Origin: Alentia gelatinosa
Taxonomy: Eukaryota; Annelida; Polychaeta; Phyllodocida; Polynoidae
Length of the DNA stretch: 64,000 nucleotides
Direction: 5' to 3'
Assembly: GCA_950022655.1 (NCBI GenBank)
Contig: OX465579.1
Span: 136,595,118-136,659,117, forward strand
The translations under genes were made by a program, and so were the position numbers. Shown here piece by piece: positions 11,111 through 23,606 of the stretch; within the stretch, counting starts at the first letter, position 1; each line of letters begins with the position of its first letter. Under the pieces are notes generated by a model. The model searched no databases. It was given only the letters and a program-made list of their open reading frames with translations, and was not told the origin of the DNA.

Positions 11111-13344
11111 CCCCTGGTGGTGGTGCGTGGAGGTGATGGCGTGAGCGGGCACTTACTACAAGGGAATAACGTCCTACTTAGCTGGCATAAGAGAGGGTAG
11201 AATGAGAGTGGTGTCTAGTGAAGCGCCCCCACTCTGCGAGCTCCGGTCATTACCAGGTGGGGTGAGTACAGGGTACTGACGTAACAGGGGTTTCAGGCTA
11301 CCTGTGTGGCCGGTAGCACCCCACCGCCTTCCCACCAATCTAGGTTGCGTTGATCAGAGCAACGAATATAGAGTCTATACTCGTTGATCAGAGATACTAG
11401 AAATATTTCAATATTTGTGGGTTGATGAAGTTCTGACGTCGAAGCAATGGGCATCGTAGTACATGTATATATCTAGGAATAGACGGTATGTTAATCAATG
11501 TTTGAGCGTGGAATTAATCACAAATAATCCAACGGTCTGGATTTTATTCAGTCTATAGGTCATTTTCTGTAACCAACTTGCACCCAGTCAACTTTTCTAC
11601 TATTGCCTTTCTAGGAGCCAAATGTATGAAGCACCAGTTGGTCAATGAGGTATTTCGGTTTTCGTTGGTTGGTCTTGGTCAGCTGTGCATGCCTCTAAGA
11701 CACTGGCGCTCTGCACATTTCATTTTTCACAACGTTAGCACGCAGGGAGTGAGGGGATAGTCTTTGGAGCACACTGACAGTCGAAATAAGCTCTCTTAGT
11801 CTTGGCAAAGTATATCAGCGTACGGCCCACGCTCAATAAGGAACAGCTTGAGTTTCCGTCGTAGACGGATAGGCACTGCCAGATTAAGGAAGCGACACCC
11901 GCTCAGATCGGGGAGTTGCACATCTAATACGTGTTTGTCAGTTTTCAATCAACTCAATCTACCTCTGAAATTGCGTCATCAAAGGCATTTTGCTAAGCTT
12001 CCGATACTAACGCCAAGATAAGTTCAGTTCTCGCTCTATCTCACCAATGAGGGCTGATTTAAATTTCCATCTCGATGACCTCACCTTCAACCTCGCTGGT
12101 CAGCTTAATATTACACGTATAGAGGTAGTGACATCCATTCTCGCTCCTACTCAAACTCGTGATACATGTTTGGGATACCCTTGCCGTGGTCTTCAAAGTT
12201 AGAACTTCTGTCCTACATAATCAAAGGATCATCTTTCTCTCATCTAATTGGGAGGTTCTTCTTGTCGGGGGCCGAGTGCCCTTAGATCGACGAACCGGTA
12301 CCCCAACCCTCCTCTACCGCGATTTGACATGGACGTCACCCCTGATCGACCCTTGAGACCCCCCACGTCAGACAGCACCAGGACTAAGACTTCAGAGCGC
12401 CCTCTGACGCCCAGCGTCCTCTGATAACATGTGGACCCTATCTGCATCCGGTCGACGAATATTCATGTCGAGCAGACGACAAACGTGCGCTGTTTGTCGT
12501 CAGTTCCACATGAGGGCGCTACATTCGCAGGCTAGACCATGGCAAGCCGTTGTGTTCGTCAATTTTCTTCCCAACGTTTTGTTGAATGATTGCGCACGAA
12601 CGTATCGATTATCTGCATTTCTCATTACAATAATTGTATAATGCATTGCTCATATATGTGTTGGCACATGTACTATATATTTCATTCATCTCTCATATAT
12701 TATGTATATGTCTCTGGAAGTAAAGAAATTAAAAAAAAACTCAATTTCAGCCGCAAACTCACCCTAAATCTCACCCTCACTGTTATTCCAAACCTTTTCA
12801 CATGGATTGTATATGAGATCATTTGCTTTCAAAATGGCAAGGTAAATATGAGTACGTTATCTTTACGTTGTCCATTGTCATATGTTTCTGACAACAAAGA
12901 TTTAAATTGAAATTCTATTGTCTCAGCTTCAAATTCACCCTAACTTTGTGCCTCACCCTCACTGATAGTCCCAACCTGGCCACATGATTTAAACATAAGA
13001 TTTTAGGCTATGAAATAGCGACATAAAGATGAGTACTCATTTTTATGTCGCCCACCTATAAATGTCTCTGGCAGCAAAGAAATAGGTTGAATATTTATAG
13101 AACTGTTCAGTCTAAAACTCACTCTCAATATATATGTCTCACCCTCATTGATAGACCCACCCTGGTCACATGAATCAAAAATAGCCAGACATATGTATTT
13201 GAATGGGCAACGTAAATACAACCAACGAATATGGAGAAATACTTGTTCATACAACTCACTCATCTTTGTAAATTATCATACATGAGACAGGGTATGATGA
13301 TATGGCCTGTCCCTTATCTCAGCGAAAAGGGGTAGGCTGGGTGG
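11111..13344. other. intergenic, nothing recognised
   Basis: AT-rich with scattered short frames. Around 12,720-13,180 three loosely related segments (near TCACCCTAA, CCTCACTGATAGTCCCAACC and CCTCATTGATAGACCC) suggest a decayed tandem or dispersed repeat of about 220 bp. No coding signal is seen. Confidence 0.4.
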
Positions 13345-13493
13345 TAGACTTGCTCAAGTCTTTGATTATGAACATTCATTAAATGATTAAACACAATAAG
13401 AATAAAGTTCATTAAAGTATATATCCTTCTCCGACTGGCCCCTGTATCCCAACGAGGAGAGTAGCCACAGGATGCAGGGACTGGAGCCAGTCT
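13345..13493 (-). repeat. dispersed SINE-like repeat, copy A
   Basis: Read on the minus strand this matches 17,584-17,733 and 42,703-42,850. Each runs from AGACTGG/CCAGTCC through a ...CTTTATTCTGATTGTGTTTAAT... body to GACTTGAGCAAGTCT, itself a short palindrome. Similarity continues a little beyond that end in copies A and B. I see no coding capacity. Confidence 0.7.
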
Positions 13494-13817
13494 AGGTAGG
13501 TGTAGGTGTAGGCACAAGCGACAGGGTCTGAAGCCAGTCTCCGCTACGGGCTCAGTAACCACATTTTTCCCATTATGTTTGTTTTGGTGTAAAACATGAT
13601 GTGTGATGATGTTTATTCTGACGTCATAGATGGAGGGGTATAAAATCAACTAGGACAATCCAATTTATTTTCTCTTACTATCATCAATGAGAATAGCCTC
13701 TATACTCCTGACTCCTACCGAACTGTATAAATACCATTGGGAGCAACGGCCCGTAACTGAGAAATTCGCTCACAGTATATAGTAATATATCTATAATTAT
13801 ACGTATGTAGAAAAATT

Positions 13818-14148
13818 TACTATATAACCTTGCCTTATATACTGTAAATACGCACTGTTTCGCCATATAATGTTAAAATACTATATTGACCAGTGGTCCG
13901 TACAGGTAAATGCAAACTACCTTCCCATGCACGTTTATTAGAATATTGGTTGTTAAGCCAAATGAATTTCTCGTTATATTTTGGGTATATAGTAAATATG
14001 TAACGTCCAACCATGCCTGTACAAGTCACAAAACTTGATGATAATTTACGGTTTGTACGGAACTCGGCATAAACGTCTCGTTCTGTACAAACCATAAATT
14101 ACCATCTCGTTCTGTGACTTGTACATCATGGTCAGGACGTTCTATATA
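13818..14148 (+). repeat. dispersed hairpin-containing repeat, copy A
   Basis: The whole segment aligns in reverse orientation to 28,030-28,296. Shared blocks are TACTATATA...CTGTAAATACGCACTGTTTCG, TTGGTTGTTAAGCCAAAT and ATGGTCAGGACGTTCTATATA. Both copies hold an internal palindrome, where GGTTTGTACGGAACTCGGCA is followed shortly by TGTACAAACCATAAATTACC. No ORF is conserved, so it behaves as a non-autonomous element. Copy A carries extra internal sequence near 13,915-13,935 and 14,000-14,040. Confidence 0.7.
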
Positions 14149-16953
14149 AGCACTCATGTACATATGCATATAACTGTATACACATTATATGCATATATGT
14201 ATTATATGACTGTTATTATGGGTTATCATATAGTATATTCATATGTTTTCCTATTATGGATTTTAGTTGAATTACGATTGTTTTGATTTCATACTGAAAT
14301 GCAGATTTTTGTTTGTTTTTGAAGAAAATTACCAAAAATAAAATATCCCAAAGACTTTTTCCCTAGGGTATATAACAGGGTATATCTAATGTTAATTGAG
14401 TCACTGTTTGCTTTTGCTATTTTCTTATACAGAACCTTTTTTTAACCATATCTATGTTTTCATTTGGCAATGGCAACGTGAGATTTTATAATGCATGAAA
14501 ATGACACTGTAATCAGTAATTATGTAACCTGAAAAATATTTTTCCCTGGTGGTTGAAATGAGAAGAATCATGTTTTGCTCGGGTTTGTGGATCTTCAAAC
14601 TACCTACCTAATTATCCGTTGGTATGCAAACAATGCTTAATGGCAGGTCTTTCCACAAAGTGTCTCAAAATACTTTGCAAGTTCTACCTCTTGTGACTAT
14701 CCTTTGTTGGCAGACCAGCCTGTCACCTAAATACAGATCACCTCCATGTTAACATGTTTGAAGTCTTGAATCAGGAGCCCACACTGTCCAAGGTGCGAAG
14801 CCACTTATCACTCTGTAGGCGCCTTTGTGTTTACCTGTATTTACCACCTGATAAGCGTGTTAATTGGGCCCGTTAATCACCTATATCCTTGAGGTGATTG
14901 ACTGGAGGACCCTTGGGAATGCCCACCTGCTTTGACTTAGTAATCTCTGTCATAGGCTGGTGATTAAAGAGGTGACTAGCGCAGGCACTTAAGTGCTGGC
15001 TCAACTTGTGTCGGAGGATACAAACGACTTAGCTACATGGACCTATAGTGTTATTAGTTTGTAAATGCTTGATTAAAGCTGGGCACAGGCCGGGACATGC
15101 TATGAATCATTGGCCCTTAGATAATTCACTCACACTTGAAGCTGACATACAAGAAAGACATGTACATGCCTATCTGCACAAGGATTCCTGGTACCAAATC
15201 AATTGAAATGTGTATCCTGCTCAAAAGGGCTACACTTAAGTATAACGCACTACCATAACGCACTCCCTATACATATTATAAAGTTTTGGGAGGTCAGCCA
15301 GGTTTTATACACGAGGTTGAGATGGACTTGTTAGTTGACATTCGAGACGAGTTCGCCTTGCATAAAAAACCCGATGATCGTTGATATTCTAGAGCCTATC
15401 ATGCATGTAGATCAATCTACGTTCGCCATTTATTGAGGTTTTGTGTGGCTATTGGGAAATCATCTCTATTTGGAGTACATGTATTCATTGATTGCAGGTA
15501 ATATGTGGTACAATATTATAAAATAAATGCATACCCCTAGTGTGAAATAAATGAATGTACTTCTTTATTTTATAAACGCACACCATAAACAAGCTTCGTC
15601 GCCTTCGCTGAAATCTTAAAGCCCACCCATCCACACCAATCGAAGGAAAATGAGGTCTCAATGACTAGTGAAGTCATGCTTATTGTCATCTGCCTTCTTG
15701 CATTCCCTGCTGAATGAAAATTAGGAAAATTAAGAAATCTCTACAGGCTTACTTACTTCACTAGACTTGACATAGGCCTACCTCAAATTTTGCGATATGC
15801 AAAAATTGATGAACTATGTTCTGTTCCCAGCAGTCTTGTTTAAATCATCTAATTCGCTACATTGTAAGCTAACTGACATGGCAACATTGAATGACCCTCC
15901 TTACGAATACATGTTCATGATGTACATATGATTTTTATGCGCAGCACAGATAGAGCTGCACCCATAATAGTCATTTAAGAGAAGAGGGCAGAAAAATTAG
16001 GCTTCTGCAGCTTCTATGGGAGTTACAGAAGACTATAGTGAAATTCCGGAGAGATGGCATTTCGTCTATCATCTTTTGTTCCCTGCTGCGAGGCATATAT
16101 CCTCGGGGTCACGATAGGGGCAGGCACCGAGATCTCAATGAGAGAAAATGCAAACCAAATATATTACAACATTTGTTAGTAATAATACACTGTCACATCA
16201 TTGTAAATGTTATCTGCGCTTCTCCGTCTACGATGGAAATTCTGCTCCTTGTTTTAGAGTACCACCATACTTGAGCTGCTCAGTAGGCTATGATTTGCTT
16301 ATAATGTATGTTCAATGTAAGGTCCACAAAATGAAGGAATCGAGTCCACGTCTGAGATGACTGAAACCTAATACTCCATAACGTCATGATTGACATTTCC
16401 TTCCCTACACTTCGTCAATATGAGAGGGGTCGTTACAATAACAATCCGTGTCCAACAGTCTGTGATCAAAACACACATCCTTTTTCGGCGTGGTTTCCCA
16501 TGGCCCGGCCTCTGCGGTTTGGAAATACCGTGCGGTGGTTGACTGACCATGTCCGCCTTGGTGTCACCTTTACGATGAGGACTTGGAAGTCCAGAACCTA
16601 CCACGCTAAATGTCTAGTACCGTGTAACGTAAGGTATATCTGTATGTATCTAAATATGCATGTACACAAATTAGATTTTATGAATTCATACATTATATCC
16701 ACCTTAAGACGGCCTATCCCCCCCCCCCCCCCCCCCCAACGATGTGGTTCAGTCTCAAGACATCATCATTATTCTAACTTTTTCGAAGTGAATGACCAAG
16801 TATGGTCGCAGAAGCTGGTTTTGGCGCCACCTATAGTTTAATGTCTGAACCTCGTCTCCACCAAATCCAAAATTACACTGGCCGCCAGACCTGCACTACG
16901 TTAGCACTAGTTGGGTTAAATACACGGCCACCTTCACCCACTATCTGTATTTG
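14149..16953. other. intergenic; possible regulatory cluster near 14,800-15,000
   Basis: Mostly AT-rich with no coding signature. Around 14,800-15,000 are close-packed GTGTTTACCTG (Fox-like), GTTAATTGGG, GTTAATCACC and GGTGATTGAC (PBX/MEIS-like, 14,893-14,902). A homopolymer of about 20 C lies at 16,718-16,737. Confidence 0.35.
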
Positions 16954-17223
16954 GCTGATTCCACCAACACGATGGATAAAAAAATTTGTCGTGATATATT
17001 TTGGTATATCTTGCAATATCTTACAGTGTCGCGATATATCGTACCTCCATTGTTGCAAAACGTAGCCGCGCGATGTCGTGTGTATGTTTTGGTGCTCCAC
17101 CACCGCGACACCTCAAGACACATCGTGACAAATAGGCATGGGCTTATTCAAACCTAGCCCGATTTAGCAAGACAACCAAATCGTGACCAATCTCGCTATA
17201 TCTTGTGTGTTGGTGGAATCAGC
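16954..17223. mobile_element. MITE-like element with terminal inverted repeats
   Basis: The left end GCTGATTCCACCAACAC and right end GTGTTGGTGGAATCAGC are perfect inverted repeats about 270 bp apart. The interior has no coding signature and is rich in TATATC/GATATA words. I could not define a target-site duplication, so the superfamily is unassigned. Confidence 0.6.
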
Positions 17224-17583
17224 ACTTATATGTCTATGTTGCTCTACCAGCAGATGTTTCATTTGACCTGGACTTATGCTTGGAGAGTGAGCTGTTTCTC
17301 CCTCTTGAAGCCATTTCTAAATATTCTTATTTACCTTTGTGTGTATTTTGAATTAAATAAGCATACAGACATTATTCTCAAGTTGGTGAGCTGCGAATAT
17401 TTCCTGATAAGTATGTCTTCTCTTAGAACCCAGTATGAAAAAAAACTTGGTCTGAGAGTGAGAATTCTTGGACACTAGCAGGGTTAAACGATACCAACAT
17501 CCAAATGGTAGCTTAGCACAGGGGTGAGTAGCCAATCTAACCCCAAATAAGAGACGATTTCCCAGGCACCACTACTGTGTGGC

Positions 17584-17733
17584 TAGACTGACTCCAGTCC
17601 ATGCATCCTATGTCTACCCTCCTCACTGGGATACATGGGCTAGTCAGAGAAGGATACAAACTCTAATAAACTTTATTCTGATTGTGTTTAATTATTTAAT
17701 GAATATTCATAATCAAAGACTTGAGCAAGTCTA
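17584..17733 (+). repeat. dispersed SINE-like repeat, copy B
   Basis: Same family as 13,345-13,493 and 42,703-42,850. It begins GACTGACTCCAGTCCATGCA and ends with the palindrome GACTTGAGCAAGTCT. Confidence 0.7.
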
Positions 17734-20104
17734 CTGTGTGGCCTACTCTAACCCTGGTATCAGGAAAGAGGGGTGGGGTATTTAAAGTGTCAGGTAGTGA
17801 CATAGGCCTCAGAGATGAAGCTAGTCTAAGTTCGGTGTTCGTGGTTTTGAAAGTTATACGTGATACTCTATACGTGTATCTCGATAGAAACATCCCATAA
17901 ACAGGGGAAGATCTGGATAACAAGGTGGTTCATGGTGTCCTGCTTTATCTTCCTTTATGTTCCAATGGTACATCTCCATAAACGGTGAAGATATCAACCC
18001 ATATGGAGGTAAACGTTGTTTGTTTATAAGTAGGATATGCAAAGTGTATAGGGAGGGGGTTGATGCAGGTGACATAAAAGGGAATGTGAAATTATGTCTT
18101 ATGTGCCCCCCATAGGGTTGAGTAGTTGGTGAGTTCTCATGACTGACACATTGATGGATATAACTCTATGAATGGCCGACAACCGTAAATTACGAGAGTG
18201 ATAGATGTCGTCTGCCCAGGAGGTCACTGATGGACATCCCAGGGTAGTTACACCAACCCCACACACACCCTTGTAGGAACAAGGAGCATATCCCCGTCGT
18301 AGACGGACAAGCGCAGCTCAAGTTATACAGTGAAGCCATAGTGTATTTCACTGTTGTCTCAGACTACTTCCTGTATATGTGAATGTTAAGTGGTTGGTGA
18401 ATGTGTTTGAAATTAGTCATTAGTCAAAAACATGTTAAAGTATGTCTACCGATGGCAGGACGTTATGGCCCACCAGGCACAAGTCAGGACGTTAGGACCC
18501 AGCCAATACCGGTGGTGAGAAAGCCTCAGTTGCGCCTCGGCTGAACCCCGATGCCACGGTCGCACCTGTGGCGCCGGGAGGGAGAGATAGCAGAATATCC
18601 CAGCGATATGCCACCCTTATCCATTTAGAAAGGTGAACAGTTTTTTACTCATTGTCTGGGGCGTCACTGCTGATACATGGAGAGCAATGCTATATAGCGC
18701 GAAGATGCAGGGATGAAATGGTGGGGTGGGCAGAGAAACAGCCAACCATATTACTGATGACGATCCAGGTGGTTCAGGGAATATGGGGTCTGAATGACAT
18801 GGGGCGGGTGCGATAAGATGTAGTTAGTACTTCGTTCAGTTTTCCAACTTTCTCAGGTACAAATCTAAAAAAAGTTGCAAAACTATTGAATTAGAGCTGA
18901 TATGTCTCCCCACCCCTTAAAATATTCCAAATGGGTGGTGTTAACACTCATGATGGAGTCAATGGTAAGATTTAGGGGGTGAATTACACACAGTAGTGCA
19001 CTGACCTGTATGCATTAAACAAAGGAGTTTCATGGAACCTTACACAATAAACATGACCAAACTACGCTCGCATACCTATGCCTCAAAATGAGTTTTTTTT
19101 ATCAGCAAATGTCTAATAATACTGCTACTTGTACTTTGATATAACTTCAAGTTATTTTACAGTACCTGGATAGTTAGATGTGTGTACATTGTGTTACAAA
19201 ATTAGACAAATTCTTTGAAATGCACTTTATACAAAAGAGAAGCCTTATTATTTTGTCTAGGCATGCTTGTAATGTCCTTTCAGTCAGCCAATTATCTCAA
19301 AGCAATATGCCATAATGCACTAGGTACACTTTTCCTGTGACTATAGCCCAAAAGCTATGATGAAGATTCAAAGATTCATAAAGCTTTACTTTGTTCCTGT
19401 ATGCTGGGAAATATTCAGTAAGTTAGAATGTAAAGCAAAAAAAAGCCATTTTGTGCCTCTATAATTCAGCCCTACAAAACCCATATTCAACCCTGAGTAA
19501 CTGCCACTGCTGTGACTGCCCAGTCAGTGCTTGTCAGGTCGGTGTCAGTCCCATGTCACTTGACTGTCAGCTGCACGGTTGGAGATGGCGGAAGGGACTG
19601 GGCATGGCGGCGGGCGAGGGCAGGGGGTGTGGGACTCCCGGAGATCGCGATGAAGGAAAGATAACTTATATTTCTTAAGCAAAGGTAGATAACAAAGAAT
19701 GATCAAGAAATGGTGACGGCTAAACGGTGGTAGACCGTGGGGGAGGGGTTCTGGAATCTCCTGATTGCCCAAATCATCAAACATCTGGAATTAGGCCCAC
19801 AGAAGAAGGTAAAAGAAAGGCAAAGTGGGAACAAATGACATGAGATGCGAAGTAGGAGTTTGTAGTCTGTACTGGATATTTATTGTTTTGTCCCAAACTG
19901 CAATAGATACTTTGTGTTGTTTTTGATGGTTTAACCTTCCACAACGTTTCTCCACTGTCACAGTTATGGTTTTGCTCCAGGGTGGAAAACTGAGGGTGTT
20001 AGAAACAGGATGGTTGGAGAATGTAAATTACTTTTAAATACACGTGGTGAGCAAAGAATCGCAAAGGGTGGTTGCTCTAAGTTAGTGGCAATGGTTGGGC
20101 GGGG
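17734..20104. other. intergenic, nothing recognised
   Basis: No protein domain, RNA gene or clear repeat is seen. Frames around 19,450-19,780 are ordinary chance ORFs. Confidence 0.45.
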
Positions 20105-20770
20105 GTGGGGGTGAATCCTCGATTGTCATGGAGAGGTGGAATGCGGCATGCGGCAGACCAGGCCGGGGCGGTAAAAGGGTGCAGAGGGCATCTCTCTGTG
20201 TCGTGGATGGCGTTTAGAGCTTCAGCATGGCGAAGACGTAGCCGCGGACACACCCCGTCTCCCTCATCTCATGTCAGGGGGCCCTGCGACGCGCAACTCG
20301 ACCCGGCAGCCCGACCCGGCTACAAAGGCGAGGGGCGGCGGGCGGTGTGTACCCGGGCTCGGCGGGGGGCGGCTTCCCACGCCGTTCCCCGGTGTCGGGC
20401 ATGCGGGCCGCCCCGACCGGCCGCCCGTCCGTCCCCGGGGCCTGCCCGCGCCCCGTCCGTCGCGTCGCCCCGGGGGGCCCGCTGTGAAGCCCGACGGATG
20501 ATCCGCCTTCAAAAGACCGGCGCGCTCAATGTGTTTAAATAAATGGGCGGCGCGGCGCGGCCGGTGTTTACGAAGCGCCCCGGCCGCCCGCCCCGTCGCC
20601 CGCCACCGGGGGCAGCCGCCGGGAAACGTTAGCGGGCTTGAAAGCGGCGGCAGGCGGCGGGGGGCCGGGCTAAAAAACGCCCGTGTTGTCTTAAGACTTG
20701 GGAGCCGGGACGGCGGGCATCGGAGACGGCCGACTCAGTTTTCAGAGGTGTTTGCTGAAGAACTCTGTGT
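20105..20770. promoter_or_regulatory. CpG island without an evident gene
   Basis: About 650 bp is very GC- and CpG-rich, much more so than flanking DNA. It includes GGCGGCGCGGCGCGGCCGGT and, within it, TTTAAATAAATGGGCGG and GTGTTTACG words. The overlapping frames on both strands are Arg/Pro/Gly-rich artefacts of the composition. It could be a promoter of an unannotated transcript, a non-coding first exon or a long-range element of the NET gene 14 kb away. Confidence 0.4.
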
Positions 20771-23048
20771 ATCTGCCAATCACCCGGCCGCATGCCACTC
20801 AACCCATCAAGCTCGACGGAGCGCCTGACTTACTTACCCCACTGCCCATACCAACCCCACATATCACACCCCACCCGCTGTCCACCATTTGGTCAACAGA
20901 TTGCTGAATTCATTTTGTGCTGTCGTCTAGCTGTTTTGCACCATGAGACCTCAGCGAGGGACGTGTGTGTGAGAGTGGGGAAGGAAGTGGGGGCAGGAGG
21001 GTACTTTTATGCCCCTTTGCAAAATACTCAGACCAATGTGACGCGTATACTATAAGATCTTCTATGTTTTATTTTTGTGTGCAGTGTCATTGTCGAGACA
21101 ACAAAGCGTTCGGGGATATGTTATGACCGTTATCAACACTAGAAAAGTGGTCATTGATAAAACTGTTCATATCCACCGAGCCTTCTGAGTTATTAAAGTA
21201 TTCTCCCATGATTTATGAACGTATTGATTATACATGTATCAAATACTGTTTGTGGACAGATGAAAAACAGTTTGTCACACTCCAGCAGGGAGAATTTTAA
21301 TTAATTGATAAGTTTCGATATCGAGGATCCATTTATCAGACAGACATGATAACACACATAGATACCAGGTGTGACGTAGGTTCGTGAATGTATATGCCAC
21401 CACACGTCTCTGGCACGCCTGGATGTTTATTATATAAACCGTCACGATCGTCCAGCCTGTAATATCAACCTCGAGTAGAATATCTACACTCAAACACTAA
21501 CCGTTACTGTCATACCAAAGGTAGACCTAAGTGCCGACAATACTGGTATCTTTATGCGGCTAATAAATAAGCCCTAATCTACCTGTACAACAGGACAACA
21601 CCCGCCCTTTTACCACCGACCCCCACCTTTCCCAACACCTCACAATGCCTCCTTGCCTCACCTGAACACAAGCGTTCTCACGGTCACTTCTGATAGATAC
21701 ATAATCACACCTGTGGGTAGCGACAGCGTGCATTGACAGACGCCGTCACACCTTTATATCTGCTTGACAAGGTGACTCTTATCTGTGTCAAACACGTCGG
21801 CTGCCGCGGTTCTGTCCGCACCAGCGATGGCACCTATCATCTGCCGCTATCTTGACTCTCCCCTCCCCCTCCCCCTTGACCCCCTCCCCACCTGAGGCCC
21901 AGTCCCCTGGCGGTGGCTTTGATGCGGCCTTCCATGGGCTGTGGGGCATTGAAGAGCCCTCTCAGCCCTCTTCCTCGCGCTCACTGAGAGTGGCAGCAAA
22001 CACTCACATCAGCAGACGACAATCAGACAAACAGACGCTCCCTGCGCAGGCATCCTGTACCAGATTTCCCGCCAAAATGAACCACCGCTGCATGTTTCCT
22101 TCAAAGGGACTCTTTTTTAACCCCAACGTGCACCGAACTGACTATATGGAAGAGATGCTTTCCTATTCCGGTTCGGAGGATAGTACATTGTACTTAGAGG
22201 TTCTGGGGTGTAGGGGTTAATATATAAAGATATACTATATCTCATGGGGATGTGGAGGTCAAAGAGGCTGAGGGGGTAATCTAGTACAGATATGAACACC
22301 AACCCAGCCGAGCGTGTCTATCGGAACCAGGACTCAAGTTTGAAGAACATAAATGCCGGAGAGGAGGTGTACGAGTCTCAAATAATAGCCGGTGAACAGA
22401 GGAAAAATTAAGAGGCCGCTTCTCCGAGCCATCATTATTTGTGACAGCGATCCGGATGAGTGTCAGGGCCTTGTCAACAGGAGACGTCAACCTCCCGACT
22501 GGCCGACAGCGACCCCTTAATCTCAAGTGCACCGTCACCACAAAGTCCGCTCAGACCAGATCAAATTGTCAGTTTCTTTTTCTATCGCCACTCCTCGTCG
22601 CTCCTCCCACCCTCAACTCCGACCCTAACCTCCCGCACCCATCATCACGGTTCAATTTCAGGATTGGAGACTAACTGAGGCTCGGTCGCGACCTGTCAAC
22701 GCACATGTCGCCGCGTTTTAAGGGCGTGGGCATGAGACTTGCTTGTCGGGGTGCATGGGGGGTTCAAGCATGTCATTGCGTTGGATTTGCGACAGACATT
22801 TAAGGCATTAAAGCCACACATAATGATCCTGTGCGCTCACGTATGACGGATATGAACCCATCACTGTCAGCCCTTCTTCAAACATCCTTATCTCTATGGC
22901 CATTTACTCTTCATGGCCGTCCTTCTTGTTCTCTACCATGTGTTTCTTTATGATTGTATAACTCTACCATGTTCATACCGATGTCGAAAGAGTGGAAGAA
23001 CGGCAACTATGCCGAACCCGATGTTAATATTTTCCCCAATAAAAATCT
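20771..23048. other. intergenic; moderately GC-rich patches near 21.8-22.7 kb
   Basis: No domain-bearing frame. Bases 21,720-22,080 and 22,430-22,740 are GC-richer and contain GATA-like CTTATCT and CTATCTT words. They may be regulatory, but nothing decisive is visible. Confidence 0.35.
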
Positions 23049-23141
23049 AATAATAATGATAATAATAACGATAATAGTAATGATGTTGATAATAATAATG
23101 ATGATAATGATAATAATAATAATGGTAATGATGATAATAAA
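23049..23141 (+). repeat. imperfect ATA/ATG trinucleotide tract
   Basis: Roughly 90 bp of AAT/ATA/ATG triplets with single-base interruptions, ending just before the pyrimidine-rich region. Confidence 0.85.
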
Positions 23142-23274
23142 TTTATCTTCCCACTAAATTTTTTTTCTATACCACCATTGCCCCCTCCCTCTCTCTACCA
23201 AGACATCACTTCTTCTCATCCCTCATTCTCATCAGTCTTCCTCCCATCTACTCCTCCAATTCTCATCCAACTTT

Positions 23275-23606
23275 CTCAACCCCTTCCTACCCTCCCTTCT
23301 CCTTCTCCTTCTCCTTCTCCTTCTCCTTCTCCTTCTCCTTCTCCTTCTCCTTCTAATTCTCCTTCTAATTCTTCTTCTTCTTCTTCTTCTTCTCCTCCTC
23401 CTCCTCCTCCTCCTCCTCCCCCTCCTCCTCCTCCTCCTCCTCCTCCTCCTCCTTCTCCTTCTCCTTCTTCTTCTTCTTCTTCTTCTTCTTCTTCTTCTTC
23501 TTCTTCTTCTTCTTCTTCTTCTTCTTCTTCTTCTTCTTCTTCTTCTTCTTCTTCTTCTTCTTCTTCTTCTTCTTCTTCTTCTTCTTCTTCTTCTTCTTCT
23601 TCTTTC
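23275..23606 (+). repeat. long polypyrimidine TTC/TCC microsatellite
   Basis: About 330 bp are almost purely pyrimidine on the plus strand: TTCTCC hexamers, then TCC triplets, then about 46 TTC triplets in a row from 23,466. Only a few A bases interrupt it near 23,354-23,367. The poly-Ser, poly-Lys and poly-Arg frames here are artefacts. Mirror-symmetric homopurine/homopyrimidine tracts like this can form intramolecular triplexes (established for the sequence class). No function is shown here. Confidence 0.95.

Noticed and set aside
20105..20828. Arg/Pro/Gly-rich frames in the CpG island
   Set aside because: Open frames on both strands with no domain; explained by GC content.
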